Of a DNA stretch of 64,000 nt, positions 8,252 through 17,301 are shown in pieces. The notes under the pieces were generated by a model. It was given only the letters and a program-made list of their open reading frames with translations, ran no database searches and was not told where the DNA came from. The position numbers and the translations under genes are program-made. Origin of the DNA: Lachnospiraceae bacterium (GTDB lineage: Bacteria > Bacillota > Clostridia > Lachnospirales > Lachnospiraceae); assembly GCA_910574965.1 (NCBI GenBank), contig CAJTDB010000001.1, positions 124,001 through 188,000 on the forward strand, read 5' to 3'. Numbering within the stretch: position 1 is the first letter of the stretch; each line of letters starts with the position of its first letter.

Positions 8252-9024
8252 GCGAATATTATACAGGCAATGGAATTTACGAATACTTGGCAGGATGCAG
8301 AGAAAAAGAAAACTTTTACTGGACCAGCGGGAACATGTGGCTTCTCGTCTATGGGGACAAGAAACATAATCCGAAAGTCGTCACCGTTGCTTCCCAACGA
8401 TCTTTTCAGTATGGCCGAAAACTTTCCAAAAATGAGCAGCAGGCAATGCAGACGGCGCAACGCATTGCAGATGCAGCGGAGATTCCGGTAAATTTTATTC
8501 GGTTTGAACCAGAGAAAAGAATCCAAGAAGTGGAATACTGGGAGGATGGGATGGCGGATATCTTCCGAATCTCCTCGGAAAATCTGAAAGAAAGATTTGA
8601 GAGTTGTGGCTTAACGATGAATTTATGCAGAGTACAGAAGGCTATTAATGATAGAAGTTCCAGTCCCTATCATGAATGGCAGAGAACACACATGGGCAGT
8701 TCCGTAGTGGCGGCAGATATGGATCTGATCCGGCTGCAGAGAGGGTGGCCAACAGAGATTCTGGAACTGAAACGGTCCTATATCCACCTTACAAACTGGA
8801 CCCCCTATAAGGAAGACTACGAGAACTTTTATTTGCTGTCCAGCCTGGCCAAAAGGAGCGGACTGAAATTTTACATAGTCTATAATCGCAGAATAAAAGA
8901 TCCCTACAAAGACGATATTTCCAGGCTGAAGCTTTTCGCTTTTGATCATAGCAGGACGATACCGTGTAGATTTCTAAGCTATAAAACTATAGAAGAGTTT
9001 ACGGCCGGCAAAACGGACCGGTAG
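8248..9024 (+). CDS. putative PD-(D/E)XK-fold protein linked to the type III R-M genes
   Basis: 258 residues from ATG 8248, in an ATGA overlap with CotH and 14 bp before mod. I do not recognise a named family. The pattern AADMDLIRL (Asp157, Asp159), 13 residues, then ILELKRS (Glu173, Lys175) fits a D-x(n)-ExK nuclease core. The YHEWQRTHMGSS segment before it and the helix plus strand FYLLSSLAKRSGLKFYIVYNRR after it are also consistent with that fold. It could be an accessory nuclease or specificity factor of the adjacent R-M system, or unrelated to it. Confidence that it is a real gene is high; the fold is inference. Confidence 0.7.
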   Translation: MSEYYTGNGIYEYLAGCREKENFYWTSGNMWLLVYGDKKHNPKVVTVASQRSFQYGRKLSKNEQQAMQTAQRIADAAEIPVNFIRFEPEKRIQEVEYWEDGMADIFRISSENLKERFESCGLTMNLCRVQKAINDRSSSPYHEWQRTHMGSSVVAADMDLIRLQRGWPTEILELKRSYIHLTNWTPYKEDYENFYLLSSLAKRSGLKFYIVYNRRIKDPYKDDISRLKLFAFDHSRTIPCRFLSYKTIEEFTAGKTDR

Positions 9025-9038
9025 AAGGAGGTTCTGTC

Positions 9039-11006
9039 GTGGAAAAAATGAAAATGGAGATGCCGGGGCTGGTTTCGTCCAATGTAGCAAAACTTGGCAG
9101 ACTCTTTCCAAACTGTATCACGGAAACAAAAGACGAACAGGGAAGACCCAAGCAGGTGGTCGATCTAAAGCTGCTTAGTCAGATGCTTTCGGAAGACATT
9201 TTGCCGGGGGAAGAGCAGTATGCGTTTACCTGGGTAGGCAAAAAGGCGGCTGTCGCAGAGGCGAACCGTTCCACCCGCAAAACCCTCCGGCCGATTCTTG
9301 AGGAGAGCAGAGACTGGGAACAGACGGGAAATCTGTATATTAAAGGTGACAATCTGGAAGCGTTAAAATTATTGCAGGAGAGCTGCCTAAATGCAGTGAG
9401 GCTGATTTATATAGATCCGCCTTATAATACCGGCCATGACTTTATTTATCCGGATTCCTTTCTGATGGAGCATGAAGAATATGCAAAAGGGACCGGATAT
9501 TTTGACGAAGACGGCAACATCAACTACCGAAGAGAGAACGGAGAAAAAGAGGGGAAATATCATTCAAACTGGTGTTCTATGATGTACGCGCGGCTGCTGT
9601 TATCGCGGAACCTTCTGACGGAGGATGGGGTTATTCTGATTAACATGGACGAACATGAGATCGCCAATCTGCAAAAACTTTGTGCAGAGGTATTTGGCGA
9701 GATCAATGATCTGGGGACCATGGTGTGGGACAAGCGGAATCCGAAAGGAGATGCGAGAGGGATCTCCTGTCAGCATGAATACATTGTGGCTTATGCCAGA
9801 AATAAAGCAGCTTTTCTAGAGACATGCAGTATAAAACGGCCGAAGAAGAATGCCCAGGCGATTCTTTTTAAAGCAAAACATTTGTTCGATAAAATTTCGC
9901 CGGAATATACCTTAGAAGATGCCAACCGGGAGCTGGCGGAATGGATGAAGGGCCAAAAAGAACTAAGCGGCGGGGAGCGGGCCTATCACTGGATGGATGA
10001 AAACGGTCATGTTTATCGTCCGGTGTCTATGGCCTGGCCGAATAAGAAGAAAGCACCAAAGGAATATTTTGTTCCCCTTATTCATCCGGTGACGCATAAG
10101 CCCTGTCCGGTTCCGGAGCGTGGCTGGAGAAATCCGCCGGCGACCATGCAGAAATTGCTTCAGGAAGGAAAGATCCTGTTTGGAAAGGATGAGACGACCA
10201 TACCGAACAGCAAATATCTTCTAAAAGACAACTTGTATGAAAATATACCTTCTCTTATCTATTATGGAGGAAGTGATACAGAGATGCTGTCACAGATGCA
10301 TATTCCTTTTGATACGCCGAAAGTCGTGAGTATCTGTGAGGAGCACATCCTGTCTCTGACAGGAGGAAATGACGTGATTCTGGATTTTTTCTCCGGTTCC
10401 GGAACAACGGCTCATGCGGTTATGCGGGCAAATGCAAGGGACGGTCAGCACCGAAAATATATTATGATTCAGCTTCCGGAGCCGATTGCAGAACATACAG
10501 AAACGTATCAGGCAGGATACCAGGACCTCTGCCAGTTGGGAATGGCACGGATACGATGTGCGGGAGAAAAGATTCAGCAGGAGACAGGTGTCAGGATTGA
10601 TACCGGTTTCCGGGTACTGAAAGTGGATGAGAGCAATATGAAAGAGGTATATTATAGTGCATCCGCTTATGAACAGTCTATGCTTGCTCTGCTGGAATCC
10701 AATATTAAGCCGGACCGAAGTGATCTGGATCTTCTGTTCGGCTGCCTGATCGAATGGGGCCTTCCTTTGACGGGGTCTTGTACTTCAATGCAGATAGACG
10801 GATGTATAGTTTATGATTACAACAATAACGATCTGGCGGCCTGCTTTGCGGAACAGCTTTCGGACCAGGTGCTTTTGGAGATGGCGGGGAGAAAACCCAG
10901 GCGGGCTGTGTTCTGCGACCATGGTTTTGACGGCAGCGCAGCTAAGATGAATGCAGAAGAGCTTTTTCGGAGAGTGTCTCCGGATACGCGCATCAAAGTG
11001 ATCTAG
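9039..11006 (+). CDS. mod: type III restriction-modification methyltransferase (Mod)
   Basis: 655 residues. GTAGAAGGAGG precedes GTG 9039. Beta-class order: catalytic motif IV IYIDPPYNTG (DPPY about residues 126-129) comes before the SAM-binding motif I DFFSGSGTTAHAV (about 449-461). The segment between them contains the long target-recognition region. It methylates the N6 of adenine in a short asymmetric site and supplies recognition for both modification and cleavage; the site cannot be read from the sequence. Res follows after 12 bp. Confidence 0.93.
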   Translation: MEKMKMEMPGLVSSNVAKLGRLFPNCITETKDEQGRPKQVVDLKLLSQMLSEDILPGEEQYAFTWVGKKAAVAEANRSTRKTLRPILEESRDWEQTGNLYIKGDNLEALKLLQESCLNAVRLIYIDPPYNTGHDFIYPDSFLMEHEEYAKGTGYFDEDGNINYRRENGEKEGKYHSNWCSMMYARLLLSRNLLTEDGVILINMDEHEIANLQKLCAEVFGEINDLGTMVWDKRNPKGDARGISCQHEYIVAYARNKAAFLETCSIKRPKKNAQAILFKAKHLFDKISPEYTLEDANRELAEWMKGQKELSGGERAYHWMDENGHVYRPVSMAWPNKKKAPKEYFVPLIHPVTHKPCPVPERGWRNPPATMQKLLQEGKILFGKDETTIPNSKYLLKDNLYENIPSLIYYGGSDTEMLSQMHIPFDTPKVVSICEEHILSLTGGNDVILDFFSGSGTTAHAVMRANARDGQHRKYIMIQLPEPIAEHTETYQAGYQDLCQLGMARIRCAGEKIQQETGVRIDTGFRVLKVDESNMKEVYYSASAYEQSMLALLESNIKPDRSDLDLLFGCLIEWGLPLTGSCTSMQIDGCIVYDYNNNDLAACFAEQLSDQVLLEMAGRKPRRAVFCDHGFDGSAAKMNAEELFRRVSPDTRIKVI

Positions 11007-11018
11007 GAGGAACGGATA

Positions 11019-14000
11019 GTGAAATTGCAGTTTAGACATCAAAAGTTTCAGGCAGATGCAGCAAAAGCAGTGGTGGATGTCTTTGCCGGACAGCCCTATC
11101 TGACTTCTTCTTATCAGATAGATATCGGACAGGGATACTATCAGACAACATTGATGGAGGAAACAGACGGCACAGGCTGGGCCAATGCGGGGATCGTTCC
11201 GGAATTATCCGATCAGGTGATCTTAGAGCACATCCAGAAAGTACAGAGATCTGGACAGATCGAACTGTCTGAAAAACTGGAGGGCAGGTACAACCTGACT
11301 ATCGAAATGGAAACCGGTGTGGGGAAGACTTATACCTATATAAAGACTATGTATGAACTGAACCGGCAGTATGGGTGGACAAAATTTATTGTTGTGGTTC
11401 CTAGCATTGCTGTTCGGGAAGGCGTCTACAAATCGTTTCAGATTACCCAGGAACATTTCGCAGAAGAGTACGGAAAGAAAATACGATTTTTTATCTATCA
11501 TTCTTCAAGACTTACTGAGATCGAGCAGTTTGCGTCAGACAGTTCGATTCATGTGATGATTATCAATGCCCAGGCGTTTAATGCAAGAGGGAAAGATTCC
11601 CGCAGAATTTATATGAAGCTGGACGAATTTCAGAGCCGCAGGCCGATTGATTTGATTGCAAAGACCCATCCCATTGTAATCATTGATGAACCTCAGTCAG
11701 TAGAAGGAAAGCAGACAAAGGAAAATCTGAAGCAGTTTCATCCGTTGATGACGCTGCGGTATTCTGCTACACATAAGGCGGACAGTATTTATAATATGAT
11801 CTACCGGCTGGATGCCATGGATGCCTATAACCGGCATTTAGTGAAAAAGATCGCTGTGAAAGGAATTACAAAGACCGGAAGCACTGCCCTGGATAGTTAT
11901 GTATATATCCAGAGCATCAATTTATCGAAAGAGGCGCCGACTGCCACCATTCAGTTCGACTGCCGCAGCGCTTCGGGAATACAGAGAAGAACCCGGACAG
12001 TAGGCATTGGCTTTAATCTGTATGAGCATTCCGGCAGGGACGCAAAACTGGAGGAATACAGAGATGGTTTTGTCATTCGGTCCATTGACGGCCGGGATGA
12101 CTCCGTGGAATTTCTAAATGGGATCAAACTTCATGCCGGAGATGTGATGGGGGAAGTGAGCGAGGAACAACTGCGCAGAATTCAGATTCGGGAGACGATT
12201 CTCTCCCACCTGGAGCGGGAACGTCAACTCTTTCACAAAGGAATCAAGGTTTTGTCTTTGTTTTTCCTGGACGAAGTAGCACATTACAAGGTTTATAATG
12301 AAGCAGGACAGGCAGGGAATGGTCTCTATGCCCAGATGTTCGAGGAAGAGTACGAGGACGTGGTTCGCATGACGGAATGGATCAAGGAAGATCGGGCGTA
12401 TCAGCGTTACCTGGAGGCAATTCCTGCTTCTGCCGCTCATGCAGGGTATTTCTCCATTGACAGAAAAGGCGGGAGAGAGCGCTTTGTCAACAGTAAAATC
12501 ACAGATAAGAAGGAACGGCTGTCGGACGATATCAGCGCCTATGATCTGATTATGAGGGATAAGGAACGGCTGCTGAACCTGGATCCCAAGCGCTCTCCGG
12601 TCCGGTTTCTATTCTCGCACTCGGCACTGCGGGAAGGCTGGGATAATCCGAATGTATTCCAGATTTGTACCCTAAAGCAGAGCGGAAGTGATGTGCGTAA
12701 ACGCCAGGAAGTAGGGCGGGGGCTGCGCCTGTGCGTGGACCAGGAGGGCAGACGTATGGATGTCCATACGCTGGGGGAGCAGGCTTACAGTATCAATATA
12801 CTGACCGTAATCGCCAGTGAGAGCTATGACAGCTTTGCCAAGGGCCTGCAGGAAGAGATGGCAGAGGCAGTGGCGGACCGGCCGCAGGCGGTCACCATGG
12901 AACTGTTTCTTGGAAAAGTACTCACAAATGAAAAGGGAGAAGAATGGACCGTTGACCAGGATACGGCTACGGCACTTTTCTATGACCTTACCATTTGCCG
13001 GTATATTGACAAAAAAGGTATGCTGACAGAGAAATATTATGAGGACCGGAAAAACCATCAACTTCGATTTGCAGAGGAAGCGGGTGACAGTACAGAGTCA
13101 GTTATGCGGCTGCTGGACGGTATCTATGACCAAAAGCGTATGCTGCCGGAAAATGCCCGCAGCAGCCGTGTGGAACTTCGGGCAGACCCGGAAAAGCTGA
13201 ACAGCCAGGCATTCCGGGAACTTTGGTCTAGGATCAGCCAAAAGACAGCTTATGTAGTAGATTTTGATACAAATGAACTGGTGAAAAGGGCTGTAAAAGC
13301 GCTGGATCAGAAGCTTCAGGTGCCGAAGATCTATTTTCGGGTGGAGAGCGGACAATTAGAAGAGGTCATTTCCAAAAAATCTCTTGTGTCCGGTGAGTCC
13401 ATGAGAAGAGGAGCATCCTCGGAACATGGATATGAGACAGTGTCTGCAGGGAACCAGAATGTGAAATATGATCTCGTCGGGAAACTGGTTGAGGAAACAA
13501 GGCTGACCAGAAAGGCAGTGATTCAGATTCTGACCGGCATACAAGAACATACGTTCTGCAAATTTAAAGACAATCCGGAAGAATTTATTATAAAAGCGGC
13601 GGCGCTTATCAATGAACAGAAAGCGGCTGTAATCATCGATCATATTTCCTACAAAGTACTGGATGAGCGGTATGGCACAGAGGTACTTGTTTTTGCTTCG
13701 GCCAAAGGAAAACTTGGGGTAAATGCCATGAAAGCGAACAAGCATCTATACGATTATGTGGTGTATGATTCCGAAAATGAACGGGCATTTGCAGAAAAGC
13801 TGGATACGGCCGATGAAGTTGCAGTGTATGTAAAACTGCCAAAAGGATTCTATATTTCTACACCTGCAGGAAATTACTGCCCGGACTGGGCCATTGCCTT
13901 TTCCGAAGGGACCATGAAACATGTCTATTTCGTGGCAGAGACAAAAGGCTCCGTAAGCTCCATGCAGCTACGGCAGATAGAGGAAGCCAAGATCCACTGT

Positions 14001-14093
14001 GCAAGGGAACACTTTAAAGCCATCAGCGGCAGCAGTGTAATCTATGACGTGGTGGAGAGCTGGGAAGGACTGATGGAGAGCGCCAAAGCCTGA
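11019..14093 (+). CDS. res: type III restriction enzyme Res subunit (helicase-nuclease)
   Basis: 1024 residues from GTG 11019, with AGGAGG 8 nt upstream. The SF2 translocase has Walker A METGVGKTYTYIK (about 97-109), the DEAD-like box IIDEPQS (about 221-227), the SATH motif (RYSATHKAD) and the motif VI region QEVGRGLRL. The C-terminal nuclease domain shows ENERAFAEKL, YCPDWAIAF and FVAETKG, a D...ExK site. The length is normal for the family and all motifs are present, so the system should be functional. Confidence 0.94.
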   Translation: MKLQFRHQKFQADAAKAVVDVFAGQPYLTSSYQIDIGQGYYQTTLMEETDGTGWANAGIVPELSDQVILEHIQKVQRSGQIELSEKLEGRYNLTIEMETGVGKTYTYIKTMYELNRQYGWTKFIVVVPSIAVREGVYKSFQITQEHFAEEYGKKIRFFIYHSSRLTEIEQFASDSSIHVMIINAQAFNARGKDSRRIYMKLDEFQSRRPIDLIAKTHPIVIIDEPQSVEGKQTKENLKQFHPLMTLRYSATHKADSIYNMIYRLDAMDAYNRHLVKKIAVKGITKTGSTALDSYVYIQSINLSKEAPTATIQFDCRSASGIQRRTRTVGIGFNLYEHSGRDAKLEEYRDGFVIRSIDGRDDSVEFLNGIKLHAGDVMGEVSEEQLRRIQIRETILSHLERERQLFHKGIKVLSLFFLDEVAHYKVYNEAGQAGNGLYAQMFEEEYEDVVRMTEWIKEDRAYQRYLEAIPASAAHAGYFSIDRKGGRERFVNSKITDKKERLSDDISAYDLIMRDKERLLNLDPKRSPVRFLFSHSALREGWDNPNVFQICTLKQSGSDVRKRQEVGRGLRLCVDQEGRRMDVHTLGEQAYSINILTVIASESYDSFAKGLQEEMAEAVADRPQAVTMELFLGKVLTNEKGEEWTVDQDTATALFYDLTICRYIDKKGMLTEKYYEDRKNHQLRFAEEAGDSTESVMRLLDGIYDQKRMLPENARSSRVELRADPEKLNSQAFRELWSRISQKTAYVVDFDTNELVKRAVKALDQKLQVPKIYFRVESGQLEEVISKKSLVSGESMRRGASSEHGYETVSAGNQNVKYDLVGKLVEETRLTRKAVIQILTGIQEHTFCKFKDNPEEFIIKAAALINEQKAAVIIDHISYKVLDERYGTEVLVFASAKGKLGVNAMKANKHLYDYVVYDSENERAFAEKLDTADEVAVYVKLPKGFYISTPAGNYCPDWAIAFSEGTMKHVYFVAETKGSVSSMQLRQIEEAKIHCAREHFKAISGSSVIYDVVESWEGLMESAKA

Positions 14094-14156
14094 TTTCTCT
14101 TCCCGATCCCCTGTCCGCCGCATACACTAATAAAAATCCCACAAAAAGGGAATACC

Positions 14157-15113
14157 ATGTTAAAAAAGTGTCATGCAGTATTTGAAGGCGGAGGAGTTCG
14201 GGGGATCGGCCATGTGGGTGCGGTGTGCAGGATGGAACAGGCTGGATGGCAGTTTGCGGATACGGCGGGTTCTTCGGCAGGTGCTATTGTAGCGGCACTG
14301 CTGGCGGCCGGCTATACCGGAAAAGAACTGAAAAAAGAACTGGAGACACTGGACTATCTGCGGTTTAAAGGGAAGGATCTTCCGGATCACTTCGGAATCC
14401 TGGGCAAAAGTATTTCTCTGCTCTTAAGCCTTGGTATCTATAATACAGATGATCTGGAGGACTGGGTGGATGAACTTCTAAACCGCAAGGGCATTCGCAG
14501 ATTTAAAGATGTAGAGCAGAGCGGAAGAAAACTGAAAATTACGGCCAGTGACCTGACGGAAAAGAGGCTTTTGATCCTTCCGGATGACCTGGCGGAATTT
14601 ACCGTGGATCCGGGGGAATTTTGCATCGCTCCGGCGGTCCGCATGAGCGTAAGTATTCCGATCTTTTTTGAACCGGTCCGCTGGAAAGACCGGGCCGGAA
14701 AAGAACATCTGGTGGTGGACGGCGGTCTTTTAAGCAACTATCCCATATGGCTTCTGGATAAAGGGAAAAGCGTACCGGAGATTCCGGTATTCGGATTTAA
14801 ATTTGTGGACGAAGAAGAGTATTGTAAAAGTCCGTCCTGCCAGGCCGGACCCAACTTTATTGATTATCTGAAATCCATTGTATCCACAAGTCTGGATGCC
14901 ATCGATCACAGTCATCTTTCAGCCGGGGATTATGAGCGGACGATCCGGATTCCGGCAGTGACAGGCGAGGGCGGGGAACGGCATAAGATCAGTGCCGTAG
15001 ATTTTGATATCTGCAAAGAGGAAAGCAGGGCCTTATTTGAAAATGGATGGAGTGCAGCGGACTGGTTTCTGCGCACCTGGAATTTTGAAAGCTGGAAACG
15101 GCGCTATCGATGA
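14157..15113 (+). CDS. patatin-like phospholipase
   Basis: 318 residues. The oxyanion loop FEGGGVRGIGHVGA lies near the start. The nucleophile elbow GSSAG (about residues 39-43) and the catalytic Asp in VVDGGLLSNYP complete the Ser-Asp dyad. No signal peptide is visible, so it is cytosolic and acts on membrane lipids. The gene follows res by 63 bp, with its own GGGA box 6 nt before the ATG. Patatins serve as effectors in some defence systems, but no nucleotide cyclase or sensor is adjacent, so a housekeeping lipase is equally possible. Confidence 0.88.
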   Translation: MLKKCHAVFEGGGVRGIGHVGAVCRMEQAGWQFADTAGSSAGAIVAALLAAGYTGKELKKELETLDYLRFKGKDLPDHFGILGKSISLLLSLGIYNTDDLEDWVDELLNRKGIRRFKDVEQSGRKLKITASDLTEKRLLILPDDLAEFTVDPGEFCIAPAVRMSVSIPIFFEPVRWKDRAGKEHLVVDGGLLSNYPIWLLDKGKSVPEIPVFGFKFVDEEEYCKSPSCQAGPNFIDYLKSIVSTSLDAIDHSHLSAGDYERTIRIPAVTGEGGERHKISAVDFDICKEESRALFENGWSAADWFLRTWNFESWKRRYR

Positions 15114-15149
15114 CCGGACAGGATGCAAAACAAAGGAGGTCATGCCGGA

Positions 15150-16673
15150 ATGATAGACGGACTGAGTAAAAAGAAATATCTGGAGCTGAAGGCTCCGGAC
15201 AAAGACGATGCGGTTTCTGCCAAAGAGCGGATCCTGCGGGAACTGAAGCAGGAGTTCGGAAAGGTTCGAATGCCCTGCACCATCTTACGGATGCTGCATC
15301 CGCTTTGTGAGCAGGCAGAATGGAAATTGACAGTGACCCTTGGATGGAATGGACAGGAATGGGAGATGCTCTGCCTGGAGCAGGGCAGCACAGTCGAACG
15401 GCACTATGGAATCTGCGCGGATCTGGGAAGCACAACGGTGATTGTTCAGTTGGTAAACTGTCATACAGGGGAAATACTCGCCCAGGAAAGCATTTACAAT
15501 GAACAGATCCGTTTTGGAAGGGATATACTGAATCGGATCTTCTATGCCAAAGATCAGCCGGACCATCTGGAGGAGCTTCGGCTTGCCGCTGTGGAGACGT
15601 TTTGGAAAGCTTTTCGGAAGCTGGAAGAAAAGACCGGCATATCTCCGGAATCGTATGCCTCCATGGTGGTGGCTGGGAATATGACGATGGTTCATTTTCT
15701 TATTGGCATGGATGCATTCTGTGTATTTTCGTCACCCTATGCAGTCTGGGCGGATCGTCCGGACTTTCTTCGGGCATCAGAGCTTGGATTTTCTTTTCCG
15801 GGGTATGTATACTGCTATCCGGCGAAGGCAAACTATATGGGCGGAGATATTATCAGCGGCATCATTGCGTCCGGCATAGCTGACCGGGAGGAAGTCAGTG
15901 TTTTCCTGGATGTGGGGACGAACGGTGAACTGGTGATCGGCAGCCGGGACTTTCTGCTGTGCGGGGCAGGCGCAGCGGGACCGGCGCTAGAAGGCGGAAG
16001 CGTGAAAACCGGTATGACTGCAGGAGAAGGGGCTGTGCAGTATGTGAAGCTGGACGGGAAGGAGTTTACGCTGGATGTAATTGGCGGCGGAACGCCTAAA
16101 GGAATCTGCGGATCGGGCATTGTGGATCTGATCGCGGAGCTTTTTCTGCGAGGCTGGGTGGATATTCGCGGACAACTGGTGCCGGAAGCTTCTGAGAAAA
16201 TCCGTTTTCTGGAAGAAGAGTATGCGGTGGAATATGCACCATCGTTATATTTTTATCAAAGCGATCTGGATGAATTTCTAAATACCAAAGCAGCGGCATT
16301 TACTATGGTGGAATATATGATGAACCTGATCGGATTACCCATGGATGCCATCGGACAATTTCTGATTGCCGGTGCTTTTGGTACGCATATTTGCAAGGAG
16401 TCCGCAGTGACCATTGGCATGTATCCGGATCTGGAGCGGGAACGCCTGGTACTTCCGGGAAATACATCTTTGAAGGGTGCTTATGAAATGCTGCTGCATC
16501 GGGAAAATCTTGAAAAAGCGGAAAAGATCATCGAGAAGATGGAGTATGTGCAGTTTGGAGAAGTGGAGCAGTTTATTCATCTGATGGATGGAGCAAGGGC
16601 GCTTCCCCATACGGATCTGGAACGATATCCGAGTGTCCAAAAGAAACTCCGGGAACTTGGGACCTGGTGCTGA
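15150..16673 (+). CDS. ASKHA-domain protein, corrinoid-activator (RACE/DUF4445) family lacking the ferredoxin domain
   Basis: 507 residues from ATG 15150, chosen because AAAGGAGG lies 10 nt upstream; an ATG at 15123 is in frame but has no such site. The ATPase fold is clear: CADLGSTTVIVQLV (phosphate loop), VVAGNMTMVHFLIG, VFLDVGTNGELVIG, GGGTPKGICGSGIVDLI, IAGAFGTHI. Canonical RACE proteins have an N-terminal 2Fe-2S ferredoxin that delivers electrons to cob(II)alamin. Here the first ~85 residues contain no Cys cluster, so any electron supply must come from elsewhere. No corrinoid methyltransferase is near; the substrate is unknown. Confidence 0.82.
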   Translation: MIDGLSKKKYLELKAPDKDDAVSAKERILRELKQEFGKVRMPCTILRMLHPLCEQAEWKLTVTLGWNGQEWEMLCLEQGSTVERHYGICADLGSTTVIVQLVNCHTGEILAQESIYNEQIRFGRDILNRIFYAKDQPDHLEELRLAAVETFWKAFRKLEEKTGISPESYASMVVAGNMTMVHFLIGMDAFCVFSSPYAVWADRPDFLRASELGFSFPGYVYCYPAKANYMGGDIISGIIASGIADREEVSVFLDVGTNGELVIGSRDFLLCGAGAAGPALEGGSVKTGMTAGEGAVQYVKLDGKEFTLDVIGGGTPKGICGSGIVDLIAELFLRGWVDIRGQLVPEASEKIRFLEEEYAVEYAPSLYFYQSDLDEFLNTKAAAFTMVEYMMNLIGLPMDAIGQFLIAGAFGTHICKESAVTIGMYPDLERERLVLPGNTSLKGAYEMLLHRENLEKAEKIIEKMEYVQFGEVEQFIHLMDGARALPHTDLERYPSVQKKLRELGTWC

Positions 16674-16689
16674 TAAAGGGAGAAACGAA

Positions 16690-17118
16690 AGAGGCGATAT
16701 AAGAATTTGTTCTTACCATTCTTATATCGCCTTTTAAACTGTCATTTCCAATGGACCTGACCTCTCTTTCTTTTTAATCTATATTTTTATGGTCTCTTAG
16801 GACCCTGATCTTTGGTCGCCTTCGACCTGTCTGCCGTATGCAATTCCTCTTGGAATCTTTACGGACTTTCACGCGGGTTTTTTATTAACAAGGTATGTTC
16901 CTTTACCTTCAAATCAAAGCATTGCTTTATTACCATCTTGGTAATCATTATTAAAAAGAAAATGTATTCAATTTTTTAAAAAGCTTATGTGTTTGGTGGT
17001 CCGTACCTTCCTTTCTGTTATATTATGGGGTATAACGTTAAGTTTTGATTGGAATCTCCTCCTTTTCCTGCTCCTTCTTTCTGGATTATTTTTTTTCTAT
17101 CTCGTTCAGATATTTTAT
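16690..17118 (-). ncRNA. candidate structured non-coding RNA, about 0.4 kb
   Basis: This 16,740-17,120 stretch has no credible ORF. The minus strand has a near-consensus promoter and ends at the perfect hairpin. In order, the RNA would form ATTACC/GGTAAT, AAGGTA/TACCTT, a nested CCGTA(...ATTCC/GGAAT...)TACGG helix, GGTCG-AAGG-CGACC, and GGTC/GACC hairpins at about 16790-16960. A purine-rich 5' half (GGAGGAG, AGAAAGAAGGAG) carries Shine-Dalgarno-like runs without an ORF. It does not match tmRNA, RNase P, SRP or T-box features I know. A 6S-like or family-specific RNA remains possible. Confidence 0.5.
16693..16735 (+). terminator. bidirectional hairpin terminator after the ASKHA gene
   Basis: GGCGATATAAGAAT at 16693-16706 pairs perfectly with ATTCTTATATCGCC at 16718-16731, with an 11-nt loop. 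TTTT follows on the plus strand. On the minus strand the stem is preceded by AAAA and followed by a weak TCTTTCGTTTC run, so it could also end the minus-strand RNA candidate. Confidence 0.85.
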
Positions 17119-17124
17119 GAGTTT

Positions 17125-17152
17125 ATTATAGCATATAAAAAATATTTGTCAA
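17125..17152 (-). promoter_or_regulatory. near-consensus sigma-A promoter reading leftwards
   Basis: On the minus strand, TTGACA (17152-17147), 16 bp, TATAAT (17130-17125). Both hexamers are perfect consensus and no minus-strand protein gene follows. This is the main reason for calling the RNA candidate. Confidence 0.75.
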
Positions 17153-17301
17153 CCTATTTTTTGAAAAAATTTAAATTTTCTGATAATAAATATTCTGAAA
17201 TAAGAACACTCGGAATATTGACTCTTTTCATGGGGTTTGATAGACTGGTACTGTTGTCTGGCAGTCTTTGGGCTGTAAAAAGGATATCAAGGAGGGATTG
17301 T

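Noticed and set aside
16987-17301. Upstream extension of the aldo/keto reductase ORF
   Set aside because: The stretch is AT-rich and encodes a Phe/Leu run with no family similarity; the ATG at 17302 has a strong SD and starts the barrel domain.
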